From CAYXDO01 sp964463485 (GTDB lineage: Bacteria > Myxococcota > Kuafuiibacteriia > Kuafuiibacteriales > Kuafuiibacteriaceae), in assembly GCA_964463485.1 (NCBI GenBank), contig CAYXDO010000009.1, positions 58,658 to 122,657 of the forward strand: a DNA stretch of 64,000 bases, in the 5' to 3' direction. The notes beneath the pieces were generated by a model. That model was not told where the DNA came from, did no database searches, and worked only from the letters and a program-made list of their open reading frames with translations. Below are positions 50,812-61,079 of this stretch, piece by piece (position 1 is the first letter of the stretch; every line of letters starts with the position of its first letter). The translations under genes and the position numbers were made by a program.

Positions 50812-53412
50812 CTACCGAGTCCGCGCCCAAGCTTCGCGGACCCCTGGGACCGCAGGCATCTTGCCTGCGCCTGGCTTCGCGGACCCCGGGATCCGGCCGA
50901 AGTCGATGCCGAGCCGGTCGACCAACTCCGAGAGAAGGAGCGCAGCGAGGAACGCGACGAGCAGGCCTCGACTCAGGTCGCGGCTCGAACCTCGCCTTGG
51001 CGCTTTCCACACGTCCGCCAGGTTGAGTCGCTCTTGCCCGCCGCTCGCCTCCGACAACGCCCGCAACTCGGCGACCTTTGCGGGATTGAAGTCCCACTCC
51101 ACCTCGGAGACCGACATCAGCGGCCCGAAGGGCAGCGCATGCGGTCCGGCTTGCACGACGCCGCGAACGGTCGTGCCAGGCTCCACGTCGACCTCACCCG
51201 AGTAGGCGCCCGGCGCGGTGCGCTCCCACGCGAGCTCGCGCACCGACGATCCCTGGGCCACGAGCAACTTCGGCGGTGAGTTGGCAAGCTCCTCCTGCCA
51301 CTCTCGCCCGAACAGAAAGGACACCCGCAGCCGGTTACCCACCCACCCCGTCGACAGTCCGAGCCCCGCGGGAACGGGGCGCATCGAGAGCCAGCGGGCG
51401 AGCGTCGCCGCGAAGTCTCCATAACCGCCCCAAGCGCGCGCGCGCTCCGAGTCCGGGCCCCCGAGCGGAAACGAGACCGCGAGAGCTCTCCCCAACCCGT
51501 GCTGCCAGAACGCGATCAGCGGCGCCTCATACTCATCCGTCGTACCCGCAGCCTGGGTCGCTCCAGGTCGAAGGTAACTCAGGTTGTAGGCGTCCACGCT
51601 CGGGAGCAGCTCGATCGGACGCGCCGAGAGCTCGAACCAACCCGCAAAGGGCTGCGCGCCGGTCGGAGCTCTCTGATACGCGGACCGCGTCGCCGCCACG
51701 GTCTCCTGCGCGAAGATGGCCGGGAGCTCGCTCGCCTGATCGGTGAAGAAGATCCGGCCCTGACCGAGCCTGGCGAGCTCCGCGAGGAGCTCGCCGTCCG
51801 GGTCATTTCTCGTCCCGAGTCCGATCACACTCAGCGTCGCGCCCTCGCGGACCATGTCTCCCACGAGCCTCTCGTAGTCTCCCGGCTCCTCCGCGTCCGC
51901 CGCGTCCGCGAAGAGTATCAGATGCCTTTGGCCGGACTGCGACTTCTTCAGCTCGGACCAGCCCGCCTCGAGCCCCGCGTGCACATAAATCCCTCCACCC
52001 TGGCTGTGGATGCCGCGCACTCTCTGGGCGAGCGCGCCCGCGCCCGCACCGACTCGGGTCAGACCCACGATGACATGCGGAGCCTCGTCGACCGCGAGCA
52101 CCGCGATCTCGTCGGACGGTCCGAGGAGCTCCACCGCTCGCGCCGCGCCCGAGCTCGCCAGCTCCATCTTCGGGACTCCCGAACCCACCAGCACACTCAT
52201 GCTGCCCGAACGATCGAGGACGACCGCCATCGCCGCCTGGAGCTTTCGGTGATCGGCGAGCAGCTCCATCGACACGGGGAGCAGCGGGTCGATCGCGGAC
52301 TCGAAGTATCCGCCGGCCCCGAAGCTGAATCGGCCGCCGACCATCGCGAGACCTCCACCCTGGCCGCGAACGTAGAACGGCAGAGCCTCGAGAAACTCGC
52401 TCGGCACTCGGTGGGCGGGAAAGTTGTTGAGCACGATCGCGCGCGCGCCGGCGAGCTGTCCGACGTGAAGCTCCCGCGCGTCGATCAACGTCGCGACCTC
52501 GAACCCTTGCTGCCTCAAGATCTCCGCCAAAGGATCAGACTCATAGGAGGTCAGCAGCAACACGCGCGGGCCAGACACCACCTCGACCCAGTGCCCCCTT
52601 CGGTCGTTCTCCGCGGCCGAGTCCCGCAGCCCAGCCGCGCGCGGATCGATCCGAGCCTCGTACAGATGGGCGCCGGGACTCTCGAGGCGGTCCGCAAATA
52701 CGACTCGACCTCGGCCCTGCCTCACGGACGCCAGCCCCTCGTGAATCGCCACGCCGTCGCGCGCGACCTCGATCGGGACGTCTCCCTCGACCTCGTAGCG
52801 ATTTCCTTCGAGTGTTACCTCGAGGACCACCGGCTCTCCCGCGAGGACGCGTTGTGGTCCGGACAGGCCTGCGATCCGAAGGTCGAGCTCGTCTGCGCCT
52901 TCGACGAGCCGGTAGTCGAGTGCGACATTCTCGGCCAGGAGGCTGGCAAGTTGGGGCTCGATCGGCTGCGTCGCGAAACCGTCCGAGAGGAGCAGGATGC
53001 GCGCGGCCCGATCGCTCGAGAGACTCGAAAGCGCGGTCGACAGGGCGAGCCCTGTCGCCGTGAGTGATGGGTTGATCGGTGCGGGGGGAGACTCACCCTC
53101 AGCGAGCACGACGGCGTCGGCCCCAAACTCGACGCGGAGAATTCGATCCTCTTTCCCCCTCGACGACTCGAGCACGTGAACCCACTCCGGCAGCAGCACG
53201 TCGAGGTGAGCTCGCGCGGAGGCCGAGCGATCGACCAGGACGAACAGGTCGAGGCCTCCCGACTTCGATGAGATCACGGGACGAAGGAGCGCGAGCGACA
53301 CGGCCGCGAATGCGAACAGCCTCAGCGGCTTGTCCCGCAGGATGGGCATGCGCGCGAAGATGACGACGGCAGGGAGCACGAGGACCAACCAAGCGAGCCC
53401 TTCGAGCTTCAC
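50812..53412 (-). CDS. Bat-like membrane protein with VWA and glutamine-amidotransferase-like domains
   Basis: 866 residues from a GTG overlapping the BatA-like stop by 4 nt. Two N-terminal membrane helices are followed by a VWA-like part with DRSAS. A class-I glutamine-amidotransferase-like fold comes next (GPRVLLLTSYESDPLAEILR, then VRGQGGGLAMVGG), without a catalytic Cys. A second VWA domain has the MIDAS DRSGSMS. A C-terminal helix (LLVAFLAALLLSELVDRLG) ends the folded part. VWA proteins bind partners through a divalent ion. It is the last gene of the eight-gene operon. Its final 20 or so residues are encoded by a dispersed hairpin repeat and are unlikely to be functional. Confidence 0.9.
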   Translation of the reverse strand: MKLEGLAWLVLVLPAVVIFARMPILRDKPLRLFAFAAVSLALLRPVISSKSGGLDLFVLVDRSASARAHLDVLLPEWVHVLESSRGKEDRILRVEFGADAVVLAEGESPPAPINPSLTATGLALSTALSSLSSDRAARILLLSDGFATQPIEPQLASLLAENVALDYRLVEGADELDLRIAGLSGPQRVLAGEPVVLEVTLEGNRYEVEGDVPIEVARDGVAIHEGLASVRQGRGRVVFADRLESPGAHLYEARIDPRAAGLRDSAAENDRRGHWVEVVSGPRVLLLTSYESDPLAEILRQQGFEVATLIDARELHVGQLAGARAIVLNNFPAHRVPSEFLEALPFYVRGQGGGLAMVGGRFSFGAGGYFESAIDPLLPVSMELLADHRKLQAAMAVVLDRSGSMSVLVGSGVPKMELASSGAARAVELLGPSDEIAVLAVDEAPHVIVGLTRVGAGAGALAQRVRGIHSQGGGIYVHAGLEAGWSELKKSQSGQRHLILFADAADAEEPGDYERLVGDMVREGATLSVIGLGTRNDPDGELLAELARLGQGRIFFTDQASELPAIFAQETVAATRSAYQRAPTGAQPFAGWFELSARPIELLPSVDAYNLSYLRPGATQAAGTTDEYEAPLIAFWQHGLGRALAVSFPLGGPDSERARAWGGYGDFAATLARWLSMRPVPAGLGLSTGWVGNRLRVSFLFGREWQEELANSPPKLLVAQGSSVRELAWERTAPGAYSGEVDVEPGTTVRGVVQAGPHALPFGPLMSVSEVEWDFNPAKVAELRALSEASGGQERLNLADVWKAPRRGSSRDLSRGLLVAFLAALLLSELVDRLGIDFGRIPGSAKPGAGKMPAVPGVREAWARTR
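50831..50887. repeat. Dispersed hairpin element, copy B, between 14-bp direct repeats
   Basis: GCTTCGCGGACCCC occurs at 50831-50844 and again at 50874-50887. Between them lies a 29-bp unit with a perfect hairpin, CGCAGGCA-TCT-TGCCTGCG (50851-50869). The core 50843-50869 matches the copy at 29153-29178 in reverse. This copy overlaps the 3' end of the VWA gene and encodes its last residues. Confidence 0.8.
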
Positions 53413-55157
53413 CGTCGGCCTCCGAAGTCATGCTTCTGACGCCAGGACGCCAGCGCCAGGGCCGCCGCGGCCACGAGCCAAAAAGAGCGCAGTGGGTCCG
53501 GTCGGGTCGTCTCACGACTCAGCTCCTCCGCAGAGATCGCCGGAGTGGATGAGTCTGCGGACGAGAGGTCGCCCTCGCGAGGGTCCGCGAAGGCGACCGC
53601 CGCCGCAAGGACCGTGCGATCGTCTTGTTTCACGACGAAGAACCCAGGACGGCTCGGCGCGCGATCCAACGACTCCCTACCCGTTAGAGTGACAGGATCC
53701 TCGAGCCTCTCGACACTCCGATACTCCGCGTGAGCGGTGGGTTCCGCGGCCAGCCCCAAGAGTTGCCGTGTCTCCAGATTGCGAGCCTCGAATTCAGGCT
53801 GGCGCCCCCTGACCTTTTCGCAGAAGCGCAACAGCAAGACCGCGAAGGCCGGCACACGGGCCGCGTTCGAGGCCTCGGGCGCGAACGCCAACACGAGCTG
53901 CGAAGCCGAGTCTGGAGCCACGCGCTCGAGCGCGATGGCGCGATCCGCCTGCCAGAGGATCGGAGCCTCGCCAGGGACCTCGGGCACGTCCACCACCGGC
54001 CCCGGGTCGAGCGCGCTCCAACTCAGCCCTTCGGTCAAGGCCGAGGGCGCCGCGAAAACGGTCGTCAACGATCGCACACCCTCGACGGGGAGCCCGAAAG
54101 AGATCGCGTCGCCGCGCGTCGGCGCCTCGCCCCGCACGAGACTCAAGGTCGCACTCTCTCGGGATTCGACGCGTTCGACGTTCTCCAGGCTCGCCAAGAG
54201 GTGCGTCACGACCTCCAGGCTCGAAAGCTCGCGGTCGACGAACACCCTCAGTCGCTTCGGCTTCGGGCGTACGATCGGGAGTGCATCGTCCAAAGTGAAA
54301 GCGTCACCCTCGAGACGCAGCACGAGTGAGTCCACGCCCAGGCCGAACTCCCCGCGAACGAGCGTCGCCCGCCCGGGCTCGAGCTCGATGTCTCTTTGCT
54401 CCGCAGCGCCTGAACCCATCCGAATCAGTTTGAGCGATCGTCGCTCGCGGACCTTGGAGAAGCTCTTCACCAACGCGGTCCACTCGAGCTCGCTATCTCC
54501 TCGTGCCACGGAGACTCCCGCGAAACCCACATTCGAAAGCGGAGACCCGACGGAGAGTACGTGCACGTCCGGGCCGTACGCCTTCGAGTGGTCCGTGACC
54601 ACGATGACCGGCCCGCGACCGCGCCTTAGATTCCGCGCGACCAGGAGCGCAGGGTCGAGCTCGTGTGTCCCCGCGGAGAGCTCGAGGCGCCGGATCGCGG
54701 AGGCCAGCGCGCTCCGGTCCGTGCCTGAGTAGATCGTGCCGCTGCGACTGTCCGAGTTGATCGCAATCCACTCCGTATGGCTCGCCGCGCGTTCGAGACG
54801 ATCGAGCAAAGGGTCGAGTTGGACCCAGAGCTGCTCACGAAAGGCTGACATGGACGCGGAGCCATCGATCACGAGGACCACCCGCAACACCGAGGAAGGC
54901 TCGACGAATCGCGGCTCCATCAGAACCCAGGTGGAGATGAGTATGGCCACGAGCTGCAGCCACAGCGACGCCGAGCTCCGGAGCCGTTCGATCGAACGCC
55001 CCGGCGTCGCCAAAGTCGAGCTTCGGTCGAGCAAAAAGAGAGTAGTGACTTCGATCGTTTTGGCGCGCCGGCGCAGAAGGTGAATGAGCAAGAGGGCCGG
55101 GACGAAGAGCAGCGCCCAGACGCCCGCGGGCGCAGCGAACAGGAGCGAGCTCAGCAA
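53409..55157 (-). CDS. BatA-like protein with VWA domain
   Basis: 582 residues from a TTG that overlaps the DUF58 gene by 7 nt. The N-terminus (WALLFVPALLLIHLLRRRAK) is the BatA_N membrane hairpin, with a second helix at about 65-85. A VWA domain follows with VVLVIDGSASMSAF, the MIDAS motif. The C-terminus ends with a third helix (FWLVAAAALALASWR). BatA-type proteins work with MoxR and DUF58 partners; the module was first linked to aerotolerance in Bacteroides. It is the seventh gene of the operon. Confidence 0.9.
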   Translation of the reverse strand: MLSSLLFAAPAGVWALLFVPALLLIHLLRRRAKTIEVTTLFLLDRSSTLATPGRSIERLRSSASLWLQLVAILISTWVLMEPRFVEPSSVLRVVLVIDGSASMSAFREQLWVQLDPLLDRLERAASHTEWIAINSDSRSGTIYSGTDRSALASAIRRLELSAGTHELDPALLVARNLRRGRGPVIVVTDHSKAYGPDVHVLSVGSPLSNVGFAGVSVARGDSELEWTALVKSFSKVRERRSLKLIRMGSGAAEQRDIELEPGRATLVRGEFGLGVDSLVLRLEGDAFTLDDALPIVRPKPKRLRVFVDRELSSLEVVTHLLASLENVERVESRESATLSLVRGEAPTRGDAISFGLPVEGVRSLTTVFAAPSALTEGLSWSALDPGPVVDVPEVPGEAPILWQADRAIALERVAPDSASQLVLAFAPEASNAARVPAFAVLLLRFCEKVRGRQPEFEARNLETRQLLGLAAEPTAHAEYRSVERLEDPVTLTGRESLDRAPSRPGFFVVKQDDRTVLAAAVAFADPREGDLSSADSSTPAISAEELSRETTRPDPLRSFWLVAAAALALASWRQKHDFGGRR

Positions 55158-56050
55158 GGGACCACGATCCGTTGCCGCGCTCCGTCCTGCGCCAGCGCGT
55201 CGACCAAGCCTCCCTCCGAAGTCACCCGCGCCATCAGCGCGCCTCGGCGTCGAGCGCGCTCGGCCACGTGCTCGAAGTGACTCGAGTAGGACCGTCGATA
55301 GCGAGCGAGGGCCGATCGGTCGAAGTGAAAGGATCGCGCGAGCGTCGTCTCCGCATCGGCGAGCTGGCAGTCTCCGACCCAGGTCGGGTTCGACTCGGCG
55401 GGCGAGTACGGCACGAGCACGCGCGCCGGCCCGTCGCCGGCGGTCAGGTCCCGCAGGAGCCCGTCGAAGTCGCCCTGGAAGAGCAGATCGCTGATCAGCA
55501 CCCGCAGCGCCCGAGCTCTGAGGGGAAGGCGACTCAGCGCAGGCGCTGGCGTCGAAGCCGTGCGCGATCGGGCCTCGAGCGCTTGACTCACCGACCGATC
55601 CACCAGACCGGCCTCGAGCGGACTCACTCGCTCGCCGTCGGCTTGGTAAGTCAGGACCGAGGCGCTCGCGCCGAGGCCGCTCTGGACCGCGAAGAAGAAG
55701 AGCTCCAGCGTCCGCCTTCGCTTCGCGGGTTCGAAGAACATCGAACGGGAGACGTCGAGGATCACGTCGAGAGACAGCGTGACCTCGGCGCGGAAGACTC
55801 TCATCATGAGTTGGCCGCTCCGCGCAAAGGCTCGCCAGTCCAAGTACCGCGGGTCGTCGCCGGGCGCGAAGGGCCGGTGGTCGAGGTACTCGGTCGAGGC
55901 GCCGGTCCCCGCCCCCAACTGAGAACCCACCCGATCTCGCTGGGACACAAATGACAATTTGATCCGTCTCGCGGCGAGGTAGGCGCGCTCCCGCGCGGCT
56001 CTCGTCTCCTCCCCGAGCTCGCCGGAGGACGTTCGGAGTCCGTCAGGCAC
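55151..56050 (-). CDS. DUF58 protein
   Basis: 299 residues from a GTG at 56050; a TTG at 56071 is also possible. The DUF58 signature is STEYLDHRPFAPGDDPRYLD, then DWRAFARSGQLMMRVF, the G-D-D-x-R-x-I/L-D-W pattern. A VWA-like body follows with LDVILDVSRSM. DUF58 proteins are nearly always encoded next to MoxR ATPases and are thought to be adaptors or substrates for them. It overlaps the permease gene by 8 nt upstream and the BatA-like gene downstream. No membrane helix is seen, so it is cytoplasmic or peripheral. Confidence 0.93.
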   Translation of the reverse strand: MPDGLRTSSGELGEETRAARERAYLAARRIKLSFVSQRDRVGSQLGAGTGASTEYLDHRPFAPGDDPRYLDWRAFARSGQLMMRVFRAEVTLSLDVILDVSRSMFFEPAKRRRTLELFFFAVQSGLGASASVLTYQADGERVSPLEAGLVDRSVSQALEARSRTASTPAPALSRLPLRARALRVLISDLLFQGDFDGLLRDLTAGDGPARVLVPYSPAESNPTWVGDCQLADAETTLARSFHFDRSALARYRRSYSSHFEHVAERARRRGALMARVTSEGGLVDALAQDGARQRIVVPC

Positions 56051-57481
56051 GACGAGTCCACTTCGGACCAAACGCGATCGCCTTCGCCTCGCGGATCAGG
56101 TGTGCATGCGAGAGCACCGCTTGCCTCATGAAAAGGTAGAGTGACACCGCTGACCAAATCAGGAAGGCCGAGTTCACCGCGACGACTATCGTCCAGAGCT
56201 CCGGATCCAGCTTCGCGATTACGGCGTCGTTGAAGGCCGCGAGCGGTACCCAGGCCATCATCCGGAGCGCGTCGTCGGACGAAAAACCGGCCGCGCGAGC
56301 GCCAGTCAGCGTGAGGATCGCGAGCAAGACCGAGCTCACCGTGTAAGACGCGTAATAGACCACGACCCTGCCTCGGCCAATCGCCTTGGAGAGCGCGAAC
56401 GGGAAGAGTAAGGTACTCAGGTAACTCAGGGACATCGGGACGAGCCACTCGGGTGCAAGCGCAGCGTAGGCGCTCGCGACCATCAACAGCGCAGAGGGAC
56501 CGAGCGCGAGCGCGACGAGGAGGGTCGCTACCCCATGCGCGGCGAGCCAAGGCCGAGCTCGCGCGACGAGGCCCGAGCCTCGCCGGACGTGCGGAGCGAG
56601 CCCGGCGGCCGTCGTGATCGGTGTCTCGGCGAGCGACTCGACGATGAGCCACGAGGCCACCACGAGGCTCTGGACGGCCGTCCACTTCGCTGCGTCGGTC
56701 CCTGCGGCCGCAATCGCGAGGAGCAGAAACGCCGCGGCGGTCACTCGCCTCGAGACCCACCTCCGACCCTCTCGAGGTGCCAAGCGCGAGGCCGCGGCGT
56801 CCAGGAAGAACAGAGTCAGAAGGGCGCTCGATGAGGCCGCCACCGGGAGCGCGACGGACGACTGCGTGACGAACCACGACAGCCTCGCGCGCTCCTCCAC
56901 TCCGACCACAGCCGCTGGGCAAAGCGGACCCAAGAAAGCGCTGATGCGCAGAATGCTCGCGCTGAAGGTGGAGGTGAAGATCGCCCATGCGGACAGCGCG
57001 AAGCTCCCCATCAAGGCCAGCAGCAGCATGTAGACCTCCCGCTGCACGTCGAAGCCGCCGAGAAAGATTCGGAGCGCGAGGTACGGGAACGATGTCGAGA
57101 GGATGAGCAGCGTCTGCGTGACGACCGAGATCCATTTCCCTCTGACGATCTCGATCGGCCCCATCTTCGTCAGCCGCAGCAACTCGAGCGTCTTTCCGTT
57201 CGCCTCCGAAGAGACTGCCTGGAGCGCAACCATCGGCATCAGCAGCAGCAGGCCCAGGACGAGCACGTACGAGCCGGTCCCCGCCATCTTGCGAGTATCG
57301 TTCGAGTCGTCGAAGATGAGTGCGACAAAGAAGACGGAAGAGAAGAGCACCTGGATCACTGTGAGCATCAAGGCGAACGTGTTGGCCTTGAGCCCCTGTC
57401 GGACCTCCTTGACCAGCATGGGACTGAATAGGTCGCTCCCGTCGCCAGCGTCGGCACGGAGGCGCAGCAACCACGTCCGAA

Positions 57482-57485
<4 letters not shown>
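56043..57485 (-). CDS. ABC-2 type transporter permease
   Basis: 480 residues with about twelve hydrophobic segments (FALMLTVIQVLFSSVFFVAL, TGSYVLVLGLLLLMPMVALQ and others). The motif SSEANGKTLELLRLTKMGPI resembles the coupling region of ABC-2 permeases, where an E-x-x-x-x-T-x-x-L-L stretch contacts the ATPase. An integral inner-membrane protein that would work with the ATPase encoded just upstream. ATGA overlap joins the two genes. The transported substrate is unknown; ABC-2 systems often move lipids, polysaccharides or drugs, and gliding-motility transporters in Bacteroidota are of this class. Confidence 0.9.
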
Positions 57486-58455
<970 letters not shown>

Positions 58456-58459
<4 letters not shown>

Positions 58460-60078
58460 CGTTCGCCCCCGTCGCCCGACTCTCCCGCGGCGCCGCGCTC
58501 GCGTTTCGCGAGCTCGCCGACCGAGCCTACGATCACCCCGACCGTGTTCCACTCGATGCCTTCGAGAGTAGGTGCGACATACGAACCCAGGTCCCGGGCC
58601 TCGGCGATGAAAGTCCCCGGCTCGATGGGCTGAAGAAACCGATCTTTGGTGAAGGTCGTGAACGTGGCCATTCGATTCACGAGCAAGACTTCCATGTCGA
58701 CCTCGACCGCGACGAGCTCGACCCGCGCGCCTGGGGCCACGTCGTCGGCCCGCCAAACTCTGCCCGCGTCATCGAGCCAGTGGACTCGAGTGACGCGGAC
58801 GGGAAGGCGAGATACGAGCTTGGGCTTGTCTCCAGTCCAGTCCACGTCCAACCCGGCGCGAGAGGGACGCACGAGCTCGATGCGCTGCGCCTGAGTGCTC
58901 ACGGAGCTGAAGAAGCCTCCCGAGCACCGGGATCCCGCGACGTCGAACCGGACTTCGCTCGGGTCGTCGATGGGGATGATTTCGAGGAGACTATCCTTCG
59001 GGAGCTCGAACGAGGAGCTCAGGAGCAAGCCGGTTCGCGAGATCTGATCTTGGAAGATGACTTCCAGGCCCTCCGAGGGCACGAGCCGAACCGCGACGCG
59101 TCGCTCACCCCGCCCGCCCAGACCCTCTTGGGAGAGCAGGAGGGCAATGAGTGCGAAGCCCGATCCAACGGACAGCAGCGGGGTCGTCCAGATCGCCCGG
59201 ATGCGGCGGGCCCGCGGCGCGAGCCACGCGAGGTTGATCGGTCCGACGAGAATGCCGAAAGCGCCCAGGAAGACGATGAGCAGCCACCGCATCGAGGGCC
59301 GACCCACGAGCGCGAGAAACTCGTGGTTGGGCTCGGGCGACCCGTTGTACGTCATGAACCAAGTCCTTCTTGTGAGCTCGATCTGCGGGGCCATTTCAAA
59401 CGAACGCAATGGGTCGACGGACCCGAGGCCAACCGTACCCTCCGGCGGCAGGCCGCTCGGTAGGGGCGTAGACCCGTCAACCACGATACGCAGGCGCCCC
59501 CCCTGGGCGAGCCACTCACCCAGCGTGCGTCGAAATCCCGGCGGCGCGGTGTCGAAGTCAGCAGGACTCATCCATAGGTGGGTCAACGCGGCGAGGCTGC
59601 GCCAGTCGGATGGTACGTCGCCGGAGGCGAAGAGCGGCGAACCGAATTTGGCCACCGATGAGGTCCACGCGAACGGCCTTTCGGCGACCGAGAAGGACAC
59701 GCTGTCATCGTAGGGTCCCGAATGCATGAGCTCGATGCGTCCGCTAGCCGGGTGCGAGCGGTCGAGGCCCACCGCAGCTACGAGCTGGACGTTCGCTTGG
59801 GCGCCAGGCTCGAGCACCAACGTCCGACTCACCGACACCCGCAAGGCGCGACCGTAAGGGCCCACGCTGCTCAGCAGAGTCAGCTCGAAGCTCGCTCGAT
59901 CCGCCGAGTCGTTGCGAATCGAGGCTTGGAACGCACCGAACCTCGTCACGCTGTCCGAATCGCCCAGCCTGATCGTCGACCCGCCACGGACGGCGATCCC
60001 GGGCATTTCGGCGCTGGCCCGACCTTCAGCGACGATCAAGATCAGGGCCCCCAAGACACCTGGGTTGCGTACTCTCAC
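58456..60078 (-). CDS. Membrane protein of the Bat/ABC operon
   Basis: 540 residues from a GTG overlapping the MoxR stop by 4 nt. A cleavable signal-like start (ALILIVAEGRASA) precedes a large beta-rich periplasmic region of about 240 residues (QASIRNDSADRASFELTLLS). Two membrane helices lie at about 264-285 (LLIVFLGAFGILVGPINLAW) and 297-316 (IWTTPLLSVGSGFALIALLL). A further domain of about 200 residues follows. This layout resembles the auxiliary membrane proteins that accompany ABC-2 transporters in similar operons, but I do not recognise a named family. Confidence 0.85.
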
Positions 60079-61079
60079 GAGCGCACCGCGCCGAGCGACG
60101 CGGGGAGCCCGCGCTCCTGAACCTCGACCGTCCGGAGCAACTCATCGACGAGATCCTCGACGTGCCGCCCTTCGAGCTTGGCCTCAAAGCCGAGGATCAT
60201 TCGATGCCGCAGGACCGGCTTGGCCAACGCGAGAACGTCCTCGAAGCTCGCGTTCGGGCGTCCGGCGAGGAGCGCGCGGGCCTTGGCAGCTCCCGCCAAG
60301 CTCAGCGCCGCCCTCGGGCTCGCGCCGAAGCGGATCGCAGCCTGAGTATGAGTCGCGTCGACCAGGCGCGCGATGTAGCGAACCACGACGTCGGGCAGAT
60401 GAACCCTGCGCGCCAGCCCGATGAGCTCCACGAAACGATCTCGATCCGTGACCTGAGGGACTTCGACGTCCCGGCCGAGCTCTCGCTTGCGAATGATCTG
60501 CTCGAGCACCGCGACGTCGCTCCGCCCGAACTCGAGCTTGAACAGGAACCGGTCGAGCTGGGCCTCCGGCAAGGGATAGGTCCCCTCCAGCTCGATGGGG
60601 TTCTGAGTAGCGAGCACGAAGAACGGAGAAGGCAACGAGTGCGACTCACCCATGACCGTGACGCTCCGCTCCTGCATGGCCTCGAGGAGGGCGGACTGAG
60701 TCTTGGGAGACGCGCGGTTGATCTCGTCGGCGAGCACGAGGTGCGCGAAGATCGGCCCCCGGTGGAACTCGAAGCGTCGACCCGCCGACGTCTCCTGCAG
60801 GATGAGTGTCCCGGTGATATCGCCAGGCATGAGATCGGGGGTGAATTGGATCCGCTTTTGCTCGAGGCCGAGGGCACGAGCGAGGCCCTTGACGAGCTGC
60901 GTCTTGCCGAGACCCGGGAGGCCTTCGAGGAGGATATGACCGCCGGCGAGGAGCCCGGTGAGCACGTTCTCGACGAGGGTTGGCTGTCCGAACAGGACCT
61001 CGCCGAGAGCGCGTGACAGCGCGTCGAGCTCGCGGCGCGCGCCTTCGAGCTCCGCGGGCGTCGGGTGGGTCACACTCAT
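60075..61079 (-). CDS. MoxR-family AAA+ ATPase (second copy)
   Basis: 334 residues from the ATG at 61079, in ATGA overlap with the DUF4175-like gene. Walker A is GLPGLGKTQ, Walker B is LVLADEINRASP, sensor 1 is VLATQNPIE, and the arginine finger region is in EAQLDRFLFKLEF. It is closer to the canonical MoxR (EGTYPLPEAQLDRFLF) than the copy at 6596. MoxR ATPases remodel or activate VWA-containing partners; DUF58, BatA-like and VWA proteins are encoded in the same operon. Cytoplasmic. Confidence 0.95.
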   Translation of the reverse strand: MSVTHPTPAELEGARRELDALSRALGEVLFGQPTLVENVLTGLLAGGHILLEGLPGLGKTQLVKGLARALGLEQKRIQFTPDLMPGDITGTLILQETSAGRRFEFHRGPIFAHLVLADEINRASPKTQSALLEAMQERSVTVMGESHSLPSPFFVLATQNPIELEGTYPLPEAQLDRFLFKLEFGRSDVAVLEQIIRKRELGRDVEVPQVTDRDRFVELIGLARRVHLPDVVVRYIARLVDATHTQAAIRFGASPRAALSLAGAAKARALLAGRPNASFEDVLALAKPVLRHRMILGFEAKLEGRHVEDLVDELLRTVEVQERGLPASLGAVRS

